Below, piece after piece: positions 42,676 to 53,931 of a DNA stretch of 64,000 nt. The translations under genes were made by a program, and so were the position numbers. Origin of the DNA: Haemophilus sp. HMSC068C11. Its GTDB lineage: Bacteria; Pseudomonadota; Gammaproteobacteria; Enterobacterales; Pasteurellaceae. The notes beneath the pieces were generated by a model that saw only the letters and a list, made by a program, of their open reading frames with translations, was not told the DNA's origin and ran no database searches. Numbering within the stretch: the stretch's first letter is position 1; each line of letters begins with the position of its first letter. The DNA is taken from positions 280,309 to 344,308 of the forward strand of contig NZ_KV820375.1 of NCBI RefSeq assembly GCF_001815355.1, written 5' to 3'.

Positions 42676-43092
42676 TTAGAATCTCAAATCAGTTAAGAAG
42701 TTAATCAATGCAATGATAATTGAATCAATTGCCCAGAAGAATAAAGAGGTAAGCACGGTTACCCCAATTACGATTAAAGTTGTTTGACGTGTTTCTGCAC
42801 GAGTTGGCCATACCACTTTACGACCTTCAACTTTTGCTTCGCTAAAGAATGTACGAGCTTTTGTACCTTGATTAGTAATTGCAGCTAAACCAAAGGCAAT
42901 TAATAAAGCGACAACTACGCCAACTACACGTACAGGTAAAGAGAAGGCGTCTTTAAAATAAACGTTACCAATCGCTGCAGCAGTAAAAAATGCCACAGAA
43001 AGAATCCAAAGAAGAGTGTTTAAGCCTTTTGATTTTCCTTCTACGACTTGTTCTTGGTCGTGTTTCTTTTTTTCAACAATTTCAGTTGCCAT
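42676..43092 (-). CDS. secE: Preprotein translocase subunit SecE
   Basis: SecE clamps the SecY channel in the inner membrane. At 138 residues it is the long gammaproteobacterial form with three hydrophobic segments ([42 protein letters not shown] and the last helix after [18 protein letters not shown]). The conserved segment [12 protein letters not shown] precedes the essential helix. It is first in the secE-nusG unit, with no tufB or tRNA gene in front; clpX lies upstream on the same strand. Confidence 0.97.
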   Translation of the reverse strand: MATEIVEKKKHDQEQVVEGKSKGLNTLLWILSVAFFTAAAIGNVYFKDAFSLPVRVVGVVVALLIAFGLAAITNQGTKARTFFSEAKVEGRKVVWPTRAETRQTTLIVIGVTVLTSLFFWAIDSIIIALINFLTDLRF

Positions 43093-43213
43093 AAGTGAAT
43101 CCGTATAAAATAAGGGATAAATAATTTTTAGATTAATTTCAGAACGTGCGATTGTAGCATTTTCTTTCGGGATTGCCTATGAAAAATGTTAGAAAAAACA
43201 ACCGCACTTTCTA

Positions 43214-44452
43214 TTAGTTTTTATATTCGAGCTTTGGTGGTTTGTTATCAACGATGGTTTCTTCATCCACAATCACTTTTTGCAAGTTTTCGATTGAAGG
43301 TAAATCATACATCGTATCTAACAATACAGCCTCAACGATTGAGCGTAAACCACGTGCACCGGTTTTACGTTCAAGGGCTTTTTTCGCCATCGCTTTTAAT
43401 GCTTCCGGCGTGAATTCAAGTTCCACATCCTCTAAGCCAAATAATGCTTGATATTGTTTGGTCAGTGCATTTTTCGGTTGAGTAAGGATCTGAATCAACG
43501 CTTCCTCATCTAATTCGCTTAATGGTGCAATCATCGGAAGACGACCAATAAATTCTGGAATTAAACCGAATTTCATTAAATCATCCGGCTCAACTTGACG
43601 GAATAATTCAGAAAGATTTTCTTTGTCTTCTTCTTTCTCTACTTTTGCATCAAAACCAATTCCGGTATCAGTTTGTGTACGCTTACCGATAATTTTATCT
43701 AAGCCAGCAAATGCCCCACCACAAATAAAGAGGATTTTTGAGGTATCCACTTTCAACATTTCTTGTTGAGGATGTTTACGTCCACCTTGTGGCGGTACAG
43801 ATGCGATAGTGCCTTCAATTAATTTTAATAAGGCTTGTTGCACACCTTCACCAGACACATCGCGAGTAATAGACGCGCCTTCTGATTTACGGCTGATTTT
43901 ATCAATTTCATCAATATAGATAATGCCCTGCTCTGCTTTTTCCGTATCGTAATCGCAGTTTTGCAATAATTTTTGCAGAACATTTTCCACGTCTTCGCCC
44001 ACATAACCAGCTTCGGTTAACGTCGTCGCATCGGCCATAGCAAAAGGTACATTTAAACGACGTGCCAAGGTTTGTGCTAATAAGGTTTTACCGCTACCTG
44101 TTGGACCAATTAACAAGATATTACTTTTACCTAATTCCACATCATTGCTTTGGTGGTTCGTACGTAAGCGTTTATAGTGATTGTAAACCGCCACTGACAA
44201 GACTTTTTTCGCATAATCTTGCCCAATCACATAATCATCTAAGTGCGCACGAATTTCGTGTGGTGTCGGTAATTTTTCTTCAACTGCCAGTTCGCTAGGT
44301 GTTTCGATTTCTCCACTGTCTTCCAACATACTGTGGCAAAGCTCGATACACTCGTTACAAATATAACCATCTGTACCCGCAATTAATTTACCTACTTCAC
44401 TTTTTTCTCTTCCGCAGAAAGAACAGTGAAGATCGTTATCATTTGTTGTCAT
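43214..44452 (-). CDS. clpX: ClpX ATP-binding subunit of Clp protease
   Basis: ClpX unfolds tagged substrates and feeds them to ClpP. The 412 residues begin with a zinc domain, Cys10, Cys13, Cys32 and Cys35 (CSFC...CNEC), followed by the AAA+ domain with Walker A GPTGSGKT, Walker [11 protein letters not shown] and the ClpP-docking loop region near IGF. The length is near that of E. coli (424). It follows clpP closely in the tig-clpP-clpX order. Confidence 0.98.
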   Translation of the reverse strand: MTTNDNDLHCSFCGREKSEVGKLIAGTDGYICNECIELCHSMLEDSGEIETPSELAVEEKLPTPHEIRAHLDDYVIGQDYAKKVLSVAVYNHYKRLRTNHQSNDVELGKSNILLIGPTGSGKTLLAQTLARRLNVPFAMADATTLTEAGYVGEDVENVLQKLLQNCDYDTEKAEQGIIYIDEIDKISRKSEGASITRDVSGEGVQQALLKLIEGTIASVPPQGGRKHPQQEMLKVDTSKILFICGGAFAGLDKIIGKRTQTDTGIGFDAKVEKEEDKENLSELFRQVEPDDLMKFGLIPEFIGRLPMIAPLSELDEEALIQILTQPKNALTKQYQALFGLEDVELEFTPEALKAMAKKALERKTGARGLRSIVEAVLLDTMYDLPSIENLQKVIVDEETIVDNKPPKLEYKN

Positions 44453-44461
44453 GTTAAATCC

Positions 44462-45043
44462 TTAACGTTTAATCAACACATCGTCCACTAAGCCGTAAGC
44501 TTTTGCTTCTTCCGCCGACATAAAGTTGTCACGATCGGTGTCTTTTTCGATACGCTCGATGCTTTGACCTGTATGGAAAGCAAGACGCTCGTTTAAGGTT
44601 TGTTTAATTTTTAAAATTTCTTGTGCGTGGATCTGAATATCAGATGCTTGTCCACGGAAACCACCTAACGGTTGATGAATCATCACTCGTGCATTCGGTA
44701 ATGCAGCACGTTTTCCTGCTGCCCCCCCTGCAAGTAAAAATGCGCCCATTGAGCAAGCTTGACCAATGCAAAGAGTACGCACATCCGGTTTAATAAATTG
44801 CATGGTATCGTAAATTGCCATACCCGCAGTCACTGAACCGCCCGGTGAGTTAATATAAATATTGATGTCTTTTTTCGGATCTTCTGATTCTAAGAAAAGT
44901 AGCTGTGCCACGATCAAATTTGCCATATGATCTTCTACTTCACCATTCAAGAAGATCACGCGCTCTTTTAATAGGCGGGAATAAATGTCGTACGAACGTT
45001 CACCACGAGAGGTTTGTTCGACAACCATAGGAATTACACTCAT
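44462..45043 (-). CDS. clpP: ATP-dependent Clp protease proteolytic subunit
   Basis: ClpP is the tetradecameric serine protease partner of ClpX. The 193-residue protein has catalytic Ser98 (GQACSMGAF), His123 (MIHQPLGG) and Asp172. A short N-terminal propeptide, [19 protein letters not shown], is typical. It lies nine bases before clpX; a USS-type hairpin separates it from tig. Confidence 0.98.
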   Translation of the reverse strand: MSVIPMVVEQTSRGERSYDIYSRLLKERVIFLNGEVEDHMANLIVAQLLFLESEDPKKDINIYINSPGGSVTAGMAIYDTMQFIKPDVRTLCIGQACSMGAFLLAGGAAGKRAALPNARVMIHQPLGGFRGQASDIQIHAQEILKIKQTLNERLAFHTGQSIERIEKDTDRDNFMSAEEAKAYGLVDDVLIKR

Positions 45044-45104
45044 TTTTGCCCCTAAATATGTGCTAAAAAATCGGGCAATATTCTACCCGAAAATCAGTAA
45101 AAAC

Positions 45105-45145
45105 AAAATGCGGTCGCTTTTCATTGAAAAAAACAACCGCACTTT
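45105..45145 (-). terminator. Inverted USS hairpin after tig
   Basis: AAAATGCGGT and ACCGCACTTTT, one mismatch and a ~21-base loop, precede TTTTGTTTTT on the minus strand. It may separate tig from clpP transcription. Confidence 0.6.
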
Positions 45146-45187
45146 TCGATGATATATCTGTGAATTTAATTCACGTTCTATCAATTA

Positions 45188-46486
45188 TTATGCTTGTGGA
45201 TTCATGATCTCATCAAATGAAGACGCTTTTTCAGTCACTTGAGCTTTAGCAAGAACGGCATCAACTGCTTGTTCTTCTAATACTACATTGCGAATGTTGT
45301 TCATTAACTCTTCATTTTTGCTGTAATATTCAACTACTTCAGCTGGTTGTTCGTAAGCAGAAGCGATATCCGCGATCATTGCTTTCGCACGTTCTTCATC
45401 CGCTTTCAATTCGTTTGATTTGATCACTTCAGAGAATAATAAACCGACTTGAACACGACGTTTTGCATCAGCTTCAAATAATTCACGTGGTAATTGTGCA
45501 GCTTGTTGTGCATTGCCACCGAAGCGTTGTGCTGCTTGGTTACGTAACACATTGATTTCTTCTTCTACTGCAGAAGCTGGAACATCAATTGGGTTTTGTT
45601 CGATTAAACCGTTTATGACTTGTTGTTTAACGCGAGAAACTAATGCGTTTTTCAATTCACGTTCCATATTTTTACGGATTTCTGCACGTAAATCTGCCAC
45701 AGTTTTAGTGTTTGGACCAAATTTAGCAACGAACTCATCTGTTAATTCTGGTAATTCCATTTCTTCTACTTTTTTCAAGGTGATCGCAAATTTTGCATCT
45801 TTACCTTTTAAGTTTTCAGAATGGTATTCAGCTGGGAAAGTCACATTGATATCGAATTGTTCGCCTGCTTTGTGGCCTACGATGCCCTCTTCAAAACCAG
45901 GGATCATACGACCTTGGCCCATGAATAGAACGAAATCAGTTGCTTTACCGCCTTCGAATTCTTCGCCATCTACTGAACCAACGAAGTCGATTGTTACGCG
46001 TGAATCTGCTTTCGCTGCAGCTTTGCTTTCAGCCCAAGTCGCTTGTTGTTTACGTAATACATCGATCATTTTATCGATATCAGCTTCAGTGATTTCAACA
46101 GTTGGTTTCTCAACTTTGATGTTTTCTAAGCCTTTTAATTCAACTTCTGGGTACACTTCGAAAGTTGCAGTGAATGATAAATCTTTACCAGGTTCGAACG
46201 TTTCGATAGCGAAAGTTGGACGACCTGCGATGTTGATTTTCTCAGCGATTACTGCGTCAAAGAAATGACGTGGTAATAAATCGTTTAACACATCTTGACG
46301 GATTGATGCGCCAAAACGTTGTTCAATGATGTGAGCTGGCACGTGACCTTTACGGAAACCATCAACACGTACATTTTTTGCTGCACGTTTGAATTCTTCA
46401 CGAGTTGCTTTTTCTACAGCTTCAGCTGGAACGGTGATCGTCACACGACGCTCTAAACCTTGAGTTGTTTCAATATTTAATGACAT
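45188..46486 (-). CDS. tig: Trigger factor
   Basis: Trigger factor is the ribosome-bound chaperone and prolyl isomerase. I choose the ATG giving [15 protein letters not shown] (432 residues), which matches the family; the longer reading starts at a TTG overlapping the GAGG ribosome site. The ribosome-binding loop [10 protein letters not shown] is at about residues 43-52 and the FKBP-type domain has [19 protein letters not shown]-terminal chaperone domain follows. It leads the tig-clpP-clpX cluster. Confidence 0.97.
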   Translation of the reverse strand: MSLNIETTQGLERRVTITVPAEAVEKATREEFKRAAKNVRVDGFRKGHVPAHIIEQRFGASIRQDVLNDLLPRHFFDAVIAEKINIAGRPTFAIETFEPGKDLSFTATFEVYPEVELKGLENIKVEKPTVEITEADIDKMIDVLRKQQATWAESKAAAKADSRVTIDFVGSVDGEEFEGGKATDFVLFMGQGRMIPGFEEGIVGHKAGEQFDINVTFPAEYHSENLKGKDAKFAITLKKVEEMELPELTDEFVAKFGPNTKTVADLRAEIRKNMERELKNALVSRVKQQVINGLIEQNPIDVPASAVEEEINVLRNQAAQRFGGNAQQAAQLPRELFEADAKRRVQVGLLFSEVIKSNELKADEERAKAMIADIASAYEQPAEVVEYYSKNEELMNNIRNVVLEEQAVDAVLAKAQVTEKASSFDEIMNPQA

Positions 46487-46661
46487 TTGTAACCTCAATT
46501 AATGTTGCACTCGGTAAAAACCACACCGAACACGTTATTGTTTGTAAAAATAAAAAACCGCCAAATTATAGCGAAAGAAAATCAAACAGTCGATAGAAAC
46601 CGGAAAATTCAATAGAAAACCCGCTAAAATTGCACAATTTATCAACAATTTTTGATAAAGA

Positions 46662-46693
46662 AAAAAGTGCGGTCAAGAATAACCGCACTTTTT
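46662..46693 (-). terminator. Inverted USS terminator after kbp
   Basis: A perfect 12-bp stem AAAAAGTGCGGT with an 8-base loop lies just past the stop of the gene at 46700. Confidence 0.87.
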
Positions 46694-46699
46694 ATCGAA

Positions 46700-47140
46700 T
46701 TATAAACCTTTCGGTAAACGAATTTTTTGACCTGGGAAAATCTTATCCGCGTCTTTAATCACTTCTTTGTTCGCTTCAACGATAGCGGTATATTTCGCGC
46801 CATTTCCGTAAGCTTTCTCAGCGATTTTCCACAAGGTGTCACCTTTTTGGATTACATAGAATGTTTCATCACTGCCTAAGGTTTCACCGTTATTGATGCT
46901 TGCATCGCTTGTTACTGAGTGGATACCTTGAATGTTACCCGCCATTAATACTGCTTTTTCTAATGCCGCTGCAGTTGATGCCACACCTTGGATATTTGCT
47001 ACACCATTTTCAACGGTAACAGATAAGTTTTCCACGCCTGGATTGTCTTCTGCGATGTGTTGAGTCACTGCTTTAGATGCCTCTTCTTCTTTAGAGAAAA
47101 CTTTCTTACCAATGTCACTGACAAAATCAAATAAACCCAT
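46700..47140 (-). CDS. kbp: BON-LysM protein Kbp/YgaU
   Basis: This 146-residue cytoplasmic protein matches E. coli Kbp (YgaU), a potassium-binding protein. It starts MGLFDFVSDIGKKVF, has a BON domain at about 25-88 (NLSVTVENGVANIQGVA) and a LysM domain at about 95-144 (YVIQKGDTLWKIAEKAYGNG, ending FPGQKIRLP). It has no signal peptide, as in E. coli. Potassium binding is inferred from the family. Confidence 0.9.
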   Translation of the reverse strand: MGLFDFVSDIGKKVFSKEEEASKAVTQHIAEDNPGVENLSVTVENGVANIQGVASTAAALEKAVLMAGNIQGIHSVTSDASINNGETLGSDETFYVIQKGDTLWKIAEKAYGNGAKYTAIVEANKEVIKDADKIFPGQKIRLPKGL

Positions 47141-47317
47141 TTTAAAGTTCCTTTTGTATGTTTGTTTAAGGGATTATTACGATACTGAAATTCCCTTGAG
47201 AAGTCTATAAAGCAGAGTGTAAAGCTATGTAAATATTTCAAGAAAACCGATCTAAAATTGACCGCACTTTGATAGAATACGCCGATTTTAAATTTACTCA
47301 CTCAGAAAGGACAAATT

Positions 47318-48154
47318 ATGCGTTGGCAAGGTCGTAAAGAAAGCTCAAATATTGAAGATAGACGTGGCTCTGGCGGCGGTAACTTCGGTGGCGGAAGAGG
47401 AACTGGTATTTTCGGTATTATTATCTTATTAGTTGGTGCTTATTATGGCGTGGATCTTTCAGGCTTAGTGGGCACACCGGATTTTTCTGGACAAAGCTCT
47501 CAACGATTAGAAACCCAAGAAGAACAGCAGCTTGCGAGTCTTTCTAAAGTTGTATTAGCGGATACTGAAACCGTTTGGGGACAATATTTTAGACAAATGG
47601 GGAAAACCTATAGTGAGCCAACCATGGTACTTTACAATGGTGTAACCCCAACCGCTTGTGGTACTGGTCAATCTGCAATGGGCCCATTCTACTGTCCGAG
47701 CGATCGCAAAGTTTACCTTGATTTATCATTCTATAATGAAATGAAAAATAAACTGGGTGCAGCGGGTGATTCAGCCTTTGCTTATGTGATTGCGCACGAA
47801 GTCGGTCACCATGTACAAAATATGCTTGGTATTCTGCCGCAAGTGAATCGCGCACAACAAAGCAGCGATCGTAAAACGGCAAATCAACTTTCTGTTCAAT
47901 TAGAACTTCAAGCTGACTGTTTCGCTGGTGTTTGGGCGAGCCAAGCAGTGAAAAGTGGTTTATTTGAACGAGGTGATGAAGAAAAAGCATTTAATGCAGC
48001 AGAAGCTGTGGGCGATGACCGTTTACAAAAACGCAGCCAAGGTTATGTAGTACCGGATAGCTTCACTCACGGCACATCTGCACAGCGTCTAGAATGGTTC
48101 AGAAAAGGCTTACAAAGTGCCAAGCCTTCTGTATGTAATACTTTTAACCAATAA
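47318..48154 (+). CDS. ypfJ: Neutral zinc metallopeptidase YpfJ
   Basis: This 278-residue protein of the YpfJ/zinc metallopeptidase family begins MRWQGRKESSNIEDRRG, then has a Gly-rich stretch and one membrane anchor (about 30-50). The extracytoplasmic domain has the zinc motif HEVGHH with His160, Glu161 and His164, and a third ligand region ELQADCFAGVWA. Its substrate is unknown. A USS lies about 45 bases before the start. Confidence 0.9.
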   Translation: MRWQGRKESSNIEDRRGSGGGNFGGGRGTGIFGIIILLVGAYYGVDLSGLVGTPDFSGQSSQRLETQEEQQLASLSKVVLADTETVWGQYFRQMGKTYSEPTMVLYNGVTPTACGTGQSAMGPFYCPSDRKVYLDLSFYNEMKNKLGAAGDSAFAYVIAHEVGHHVQNMLGILPQVNRAQQSSDRKTANQLSVQLELQADCFAGVWASQAVKSGLFERGDEEKAFNAAEAVGDDRLQKRSQGYVVPDSFTHGTSAQRLEWFRKGLQSAKPSVCNTFNQ

Positions 48155-48161
48155 AATCTTT

Positions 48162-48183
48162 AAGGCTGATTAATATCAGCCTT
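48162..48183 (+). terminator. Terminator after ypfJ
   Basis: AAGGCTGAT, a 4-base loop and ATCAGCCTT are followed by TTTT. Confidence 0.88.
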
Positions 48184-48209
48184 TTTTATTTCTGTTCATT
48201 TAAACATAA

Positions 48210-48239
48210 AAAAGAGCGGTCAATTTTGACCGCTCTTTT
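48210..48239. terminator. USS-variant terminator after ileS
   Basis: A perfect 14-bp stem AAAAGAGCGGTCAA with a 2-base loop. Both arms carry the GAGCGG variant of the USS core. Confidence 0.85.
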
Positions 48240-48255
48240 CTTCATGATTTTAAGC

Positions 48256-51081
48256 TTACGCGAACTGACGTACTTCGCCGTTACCCGCTACGTTTTCCAC
48301 ACAACGTGGACAAAGTGTAGGATGTTCAGGATTCACGCCGATTTTGTCAGAATAATGCCAACAACGTGGACATTTTTCACCGTTAGAACGTGCTACGCTT
48401 ACCACAATACCCTCTAACTCACCCGCAGCCACATCCGCAGGTTTGTCTGCTAATGCTTTCACTTCTGCTTTTGAGGTAATTAACACGAAACGTAATTCAT
48501 TTCCTAATTGTTCTAACAATGCACGATATTCATCGTTAGCATAAACCGTTACTTCTGCTTCTAAACCACCACCGATCACTTTATCGTTACGCGCGATTTC
48601 TAATACACGGTTCACTTCAGAACGAACTTTAATAAGTTGTTGCCAGTAAGCATCGTCTAGTTTTTCATTCTCGCCTAAACCAAATAAGCCTTCATAGAAT
48701 TCTTCAGTGAAGACGAATTCTGCACGTGCAGTTGCTGTTTGTGGCAAGTAGCCCCAAATTTCATCTGCCGTGAATGACAAGATTGGTGCCATCCAACGAA
48801 CCAATGCTTCCGCGATGTGCCATAACGCTGTTTGACAGCTACGACGCGCAAGGCTGTCTGCTTTGGTTGTATATTGACGGTCTTTAATAATATCAAGGTA
48901 GAACGAGCCCATTTCCACAGAACAGAAACGCATTAAACGTTGTACTACTGTATGGAATTGATAGTTATCGTACGCGTCTTTAATTTCTTTTTGTGCATCT
49001 AACGCACAAGCTACCGCCCAACGATCCAAGCTAATCATGTCTTCCGGTTTAACCGCATCACGTTGAGGATCAAAACCATTCAAGTTCGCTAATAAGAAAC
49101 GCGCAGTGTTACGAATACGACGATAGCTGTCCGCGGCACGTTTTAAAATTTCATCAGAAACGGTCATTTCACCGGTATAGTCGGTAGATGCCACCCATAA
49201 ACGTAAAATGTCGCCACCGAATTTATCCATGACTTCTTGTGGTGTCACGATGTTACCGATAGATTTTGACATCTTACGGCCTTGACCATCCACGGTGAAA
49301 CCATGAGTTAATACTTGTTTGTATGGTGCTTTGCTGTCTGTTGCCGTAGAAAGCATTAAAGAAGACATAAACCAACCACGGTGTTGGTCAGAACCTTCTA
49401 AATACATATCGATATCTTGACCGTTAAATTCTGGACGATTCGCCACAACAGAAGAATAGGTTGATCCTGAGTCAAACCATACGTCAAGGGTATCAGGCAC
49501 TTTACGATAGGTTTCTGCGTCCGCACCTAATAATTCTTTTTCGTCTAAATCCCACCATGCTTGAATACCGGCTTTCTCTACACGTTTCGCTACTTCTTCA
49601 AGTAACGCTAAAGTACGCGGATGAAGTTCTTCGGTTTCTTTGTGCACGAATAAGGTCATCGGCACGCCCCAAGTACGTTGACGGGAAATACACCAGTCAG
49701 GGCGGTTTTCAACCATTTTCTCGATACGCGCTTGACCCCAATCTGGAATCCAGCGAACTTGTTTGATCTCGCCTAATGCTTGTTGGCGTAAACCCTGTGT
49801 TTCCATGCCGATAAACCATTGCGGAGTCGCACGGAAAATAATCGGGGTTTTGTGACGCCAGCAGTGTGGGTAGCTGTGTTTGATTTTCTCAACTTTCAAT
49901 AAGTTGCCCACTTCTTGTAATTTTTCAACAACCAATGGATTGGCTTCAAATACGCCTTTGCCTGCAAAAAATTCGGTGGTCGAAATAAATTTACCGTCAT
50001 TAGATACAAGACCGGCCATCGGTAAATCATATTGTTTACCCACAACAAAGTCATCTAAACCGTGATCAGGTGCGGTATGTACTAAACCCGTACCACCATC
50101 AGTGGTCACGTGATCACCTAAAATCACTGGCACAGTGAAATCATAGAACGGATGGTTAAAACGTACTAACTCAAGCGCCTGACCTTTTACTGAACCTAAA
50201 ACTTCAACTTGTTCTACGCCCACCGCTTTCGCTACGGATTCAACTAATTCAGCGGCTAAAATCACGCGCTCATCGCCAAGTTGTACTAAGTTGTATTCTA
50301 AGTCTGCATTTACCGCAATCGCACGGTTAGATGGCATTGTCCAAGGTGTGGTAGTCCAAATCACCGCAGATAATTTGCCATGGCCTTTGCCTACTGCGTT
50401 AAATTTCTCTTCAATTTCAACCGCACTTACTGCTGGGAAACGCACATAGATAGATGGAGAAACTTTGTCCTCGTATTCCACTTCAGCTTCTGCTAAAGAA
50501 GAACCGCAATCCAAACACCAGTGCACTGGTTTTGAACCTTTGTATAAATGGCCATTCGCAATCACTTTACCGAGTGTACGGATGATGTTTGCTTCGGTGT
50601 TAAAGTTCATCGTTAAATAAGGATTATCCCAATCGCCTAATACGCCTAAACGGATAAAATCTTTTTTCTGTCCTTCGACTTGTTCCGCTGCATATTCACG
50701 GCATTTTTGACGGAATTCAGCTGCTGTAATTTTCTCGTTTGGTTTGCCCACTAAACCTTCTACTTTTAATTCAATTGGCAAGCCATGACAGTCCCAACCT
50801 GGGATATAAGGCGAGTCAAAACCTAATGCGGTTTTGGATTTAACAATAATATCTTTCAGAATTTTATTAACGGCGTGACCGATATGAATATTGCCGTTCG
50901 CATACGGAGGGCCATCGTGCAAAATAAAGGATTTTTTACCTTTAGTCGCTTGGCGGATTTTTTGATACAACTGTTTGTCATACCAATTTTTTAACATTAC
51001 AGGTTCGCGTTTGGCTAAATCGCCACGCATAGGGAAACCTGTTTCAGGTAAATTTAACGTGTTTTTGTAATCAACTGTCAT
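48256..51081 (-). CDS. ileS: Isoleucyl-tRNA synthetase
   Basis: IleRS charges tRNA-Ile and edits valine. I choose the ATG giving [21 protein letters not shown] (941 residues), which has GGAAA in front; a longer reading begins at a TTG. The HIGH motif is in [13 protein letters not shown], the editing domain has [18 protein letters not shown] is in [10 protein letters not shown], and the C-terminus has a zinc finger CPRCWHYSD...CPRC. It follows ribF with 32 bases between. Confidence 0.98.
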   Translation of the reverse strand: MTVDYKNTLNLPETGFPMRGDLAKREPVMLKNWYDKQLYQKIRQATKGKKSFILHDGPPYANGNIHIGHAVNKILKDIIVKSKTALGFDSPYIPGWDCHGLPIELKVEGLVGKPNEKITAAEFRQKCREYAAEQVEGQKKDFIRLGVLGDWDNPYLTMNFNTEANIIRTLGKVIANGHLYKGSKPVHWCLDCGSSLAEAEVEYEDKVSPSIYVRFPAVSAVEIEEKFNAVGKGHGKLSAVIWTTTPWTMPSNRAIAVNADLEYNLVQLGDERVILAAELVESVAKAVGVEQVEVLGSVKGQALELVRFNHPFYDFTVPVILGDHVTTDGGTGLVHTAPDHGLDDFVVGKQYDLPMAGLVSNDGKFISTTEFFAGKGVFEANPLVVEKLQEVGNLLKVEKIKHSYPHCWRHKTPIIFRATPQWFIGMETQGLRQQALGEIKQVRWIPDWGQARIEKMVENRPDWCISRQRTWGVPMTLFVHKETEELHPRTLALLEEVAKRVEKAGIQAWWDLDEKELLGADAETYRKVPDTLDVWFDSGSTYSSVVANRPEFNGQDIDMYLEGSDQHRGWFMSSLMLSTATDSKAPYKQVLTHGFTVDGQGRKMSKSIGNIVTPQEVMDKFGGDILRLWVASTDYTGEMTVSDEILKRAADSYRRIRNTARFLLANLNGFDPQRDAVKPEDMISLDRWAVACALDAQKEIKDAYDNYQFHTVVQRLMRFCSVEMGSFYLDIIKDRQYTTKADSLARRSCQTALWHIAEALVRWMAPILSFTADEIWGYLPQTATARAEFVFTEEFYEGLFGLGENEKLDDAYWQQLIKVRSEVNRVLEIARNDKVIGGGLEAEVTVYANDEYRALLEQLGNELRFVLITSKAEVKALADKPADVAAGELEGIVVSVARSNGEKCPRCWHYSDKIGVNPEHPTLCPRCVENVAGNGEVRQFA

Positions 51082-51113
51082 GTTATTTTCCAATTTTATA
51101 TTTCAATATAATT

Positions 51114-52040
51114 CTATTTTGCAAAAAATGCTTTCGCTGTTTTTACGTCTTGTTCAATTTGAGCTTTCAACGCTTCAAAAGAAGGAAACTTTATCTCATC
51201 GCGAATCTTCTGGCAGAATTCCACTTCGACCATTTGTCCATAAATATTCTGAGAAAAATCAAATAAATGGACTTCTAATAATTGTATCGTGCCGTTAATA
51301 GTTGGGCGTTTTCCCATGTTTGCAACGCCGTTAAAAATCTTGCCCGATTTTAACCGCACTTTCACCGCATAAACCCCTTTTACTGGGTTCACTTGGCGAT
51401 GTAAGCGAACATTCGCGGTAGGAAAACCAATGGTTCGCCCTAATTTATTGCCGTGGATCACGCGACCAAAAATACGATAAGGCTTACCGAGTAAATTTTC
51501 CGCATGCTGTAAATCATCTTTAGCCAACGCTTCACGAATAGCGGTGCTACTGATACGCAACTCATCTAAACAGAAAGTGCGACTATCTTCCACTTCGAAA
51601 CCAAACTGCTTTCCGGCTTGTTGCAACATCGCAAAATTGCCTAAACGTTTCGCACCAAATTTGAAATCATCACCAATACTGAGAAACTTCACATTTAATT
51701 TGCGTACAAGCCAATCTTCAATGAATTGTTCTGCTGGAAGATCAGCAAAAGTACGGTCAAATTTCGCGACGATCACCACATCCACACCCGCCTGAGCTAA
51801 ATAATGTAACTTATCTCTTAATCGCATTAAGCGCGCAGGGGCTTTGTCGCCCATAAAATATTCGCGCGGTTGCGGCTCAAAAAGCATCACTGCCATGGGT
51901 AAATTCAGCGCATTCGCTTTCTGACGAAGATGACGCAAAATCGCCTGATGCCCCAAATGCACGCCATCAAAATTGCCAATGGTTAATGCACACCCTGACA
52001 AATATGGCTGTGAATTATGAAGCCCACGAATTAATTGCAT
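51114..52040 (-). CDS. ribF: Bifunctional riboflavin kinase/FAD synthetase
   Basis: RibF makes FMN and then FAD. The 308 residues have the N-terminal nucleotidyltransferase domain (ALTIGNFDGVHLGHQAIL, SIGDDFKFGAKRLG, ISSTAIREAL) and the C-terminal flavokinase domain (GRVIHGNKLGRTIGFPTANV, GVYAVKV). It lies between murJ and ileS on the same strand, close to the order known in gammaproteobacteria, but lspA is at 27 kb here rather than after ileS. Confidence 0.97.
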   Translation of the reverse strand: MQLIRGLHNSQPYLSGCALTIGNFDGVHLGHQAILRHLRQKANALNLPMAVMLFEPQPREYFMGDKAPARLMRLRDKLHYLAQAGVDVVIVAKFDRTFADLPAEQFIEDWLVRKLNVKFLSIGDDFKFGAKRLGNFAMLQQAGKQFGFEVEDSRTFCLDELRISSTAIREALAKDDLQHAENLLGKPYRIFGRVIHGNKLGRTIGFPTANVRLHRQVNPVKGVYAVKVRLKSGKIFNGVANMGKRPTINGTIQLLEVHLFDFSQNIYGQMVEVEFCQKIRDEIKFPSFEALKAQIEQDVKTAKAFFAK

Positions 52041-52090
52041 TACATCTTATTCCAAAAAACGAAAAATAATCGGTGCATTATAGCGGTAAC

Positions 52091-53665
52091 TTAATGTTTT
52101 GTCAGTAAATGGTGTTTACGAACACCCAAGAGCACCAATACGCCTAAATAAACGACAGCAGCTAGCCCAATTAACCAAACCAACCAATAGATACGCATTA
52201 AAAATGTCATGGCTGCCCATTCTTGAATCGATGGGCAGTTATACCAAACCAAACCGCCCATGGCTAAGGCTGCGCCTAAAACTTTCAGAAAAAAGACCGC
52301 ACTTTTACGTGAAAAATGATATACATCCTCTTTAGCTAAACCACGATAAAGCAAATAAGCATTTAAGGTTGCTGACATGGCAGAAGCAATCGCTAACCCC
52401 ACATAACTAAATGGAATCGCCAAGACATTAAAGCCCATATTGCTCACCATGGCGATGATCCCGATTTTCACGGGCGTTTTAGTGTCTTGCCGTGCGTAAT
52501 AGCCATTAGCCAAGATCTTAATCAGCATAAAGCTAAGCAAACCGGCATTGAATGCCCATAAAGAATAAGAGGCTGCATGCACATCTGTTAAGGTAAAACT
52601 GCCACGCATAAACAATACCAGTAACATTGGTTGGGCTAACACGGCAATACCAATTGCGGCAGGCACGCCGAGTAATAAAATCATTCGTACGCCCCAGTCC
52701 ATGGTATTACGAAAATCAACCGCACTTTGGGAAGAATTATCTTCTCGATTCACGTGATGGCGAGCAAGCGTCGGTAAAATCACAGTGGAAATCGCAATAC
52801 CAAATAGCCCAAGTGGAAACTCCAATAGACGATCAGAATAATAAAGCCAACTAATGGATCCCGTCATTAAGAAACTGGCAATGACTGTATCAAGCAACAA
52901 GTTGATTTGACTTACGGAAACCCCGAACAAGGCAGGAATCATTAATCGACGGATTTTCGCTACCCCTTCATCATGCCATGCCCATTTTGGTTTTACGAGC
53001 AAGCCTGCTTTCTTCAAGAAAGGGATTTGAAATAAAAATTGTAATAAACCGCCTAAGAAGATCCCGATAGCGAGAGCAAGATCAGGATTGTCTAATCTTG
53101 GTGCAAGGAAAAGTGCGGTTGCAATCATGGCAATATTTAACAAAACAGGCGAAAACGACATCACACCAAATTTGCCTATCGTATTTAAAATCGCGCCTGA
53201 AAGTGCCACAAAGGTGACAAACCATAAATAAGGAAAAGTAATTTTTAAGAGTAAAGAGGCTTGTTCAAATTTGTGTGCATCGGGTCCGTCATTTAGCCAA
53301 TCAGTAAACCAGCCCATCCCGAAGATCGCCGCCACGACAGGCGATCCCACCATCGCAAGCAAGGTGACAACACTGACTAAACCGCCTAGCGTGCCCGACA
53401 CTTTCCCGATAAATTCTCGCGTTTTAGAAAGATCGCCCGATTTTTGATATTCGGCTAATACCGGCACAAAAGCCTGAGAAAATGCCCCTTCCGCAAATAA
53501 ACGACGTAAAAAGTTTGGGATACGGTTAGCGAATAAAAACACGTCTGCCGCCGCGCCTGCACCGATCAAATGTGCTATTACCACATCACGGACTAAACCT
53601 AACACACGGGACACTAATGTCATCCCACTCACGATAATGCCGGATTTTAAAAGTCGTTTACTCAA
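52091..53665 (-). CDS. murJ: Lipid II flippase MurJ
   Basis: MurJ flips lipid II to the periplasmic face of the inner membrane for peptidoglycan assembly. The 524 residues have about fourteen membrane helices. Family segments are SRVLGLVRDVVIAHLIGAGAAADVFLFANRIPNFLRRLFAEGAFSQAFVPVLAEY (seen in two parts) and YSDRLLEFPLGLFGIAISTVILP. Several USS lie inside it. It is divergent from rpsT and probably begins the murJ-ribF-ileS unit. Confidence 0.96.
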   Translation of the reverse strand: MSKRLLKSGIIVSGMTLVSRVLGLVRDVVIAHLIGAGAAADVFLFANRIPNFLRRLFAEGAFSQAFVPVLAEYQKSGDLSKTREFIGKVSGTLGGLVSVVTLLAMVGSPVVAAIFGMGWFTDWLNDGPDAHKFEQASLLLKITFPYLWFVTFVALSGAILNTIGKFGVMSFSPVLLNIAMIATALFLAPRLDNPDLALAIGIFLGGLLQFLFQIPFLKKAGLLVKPKWAWHDEGVAKIRRLMIPALFGVSVSQINLLLDTVIASFLMTGSISWLYYSDRLLEFPLGLFGIAISTVILPTLARHHVNREDNSSQSAVDFRNTMDWGVRMILLLGVPAAIGIAVLAQPMLLVLFMRGSFTLTDVHAASYSLWAFNAGLLSFMLIKILANGYYARQDTKTPVKIGIIAMVSNMGFNVLAIPFSYVGLAIASAMSATLNAYLLYRGLAKEDVYHFSRKSAVFFLKVLGAALAMGGLVWYNCPSIQEWAAMTFLMRIYWLVWLIGLAAVVYLGVLVLLGVRKHHLLTKH

Positions 53666-53850
53666 AATAGGGGTCTCTTCAAAAAAATTTGCCTTAATTG
53701 TATAGAATTTTTGTTTTTACGCTATATTCCAACGAAAAAAACTGATAAAATCCTGCCCACATCGTTTGTGTGAGCCAATAGAAAGCGCTTTTTTTAAATA
53801 ACGATGCTTACTTTCGGTTGTGTCTCACCGAAATCAACACAAATTATTCA

Positions 53851-53879
53851 TTGACAAAAGTATAAAAAATCGGCATATT
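53851..53879 (+). promoter_or_regulatory. rpsT promoter
   Basis: TTGACA (53851-53856) and CATATT (53874-53879) are spaced by 17 bases, about 53 bases before the rpsT start. The rest of the 266-base murJ-rpsT gap shows only a short AAAGCGCTTT palindrome near 53785. Confidence 0.65.
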
Positions 53880-53931
53880 CTACGCCCTTATTTTGTCATA
53901 ATCATCTAACAGAAATTTTAGGAGTTTGACC

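Noticed and set aside
45513..46268. Long open frame opposite the trigger factor gene
   Set aside because: It mirrors the codon bias of tig and has no family features or ribosome site.
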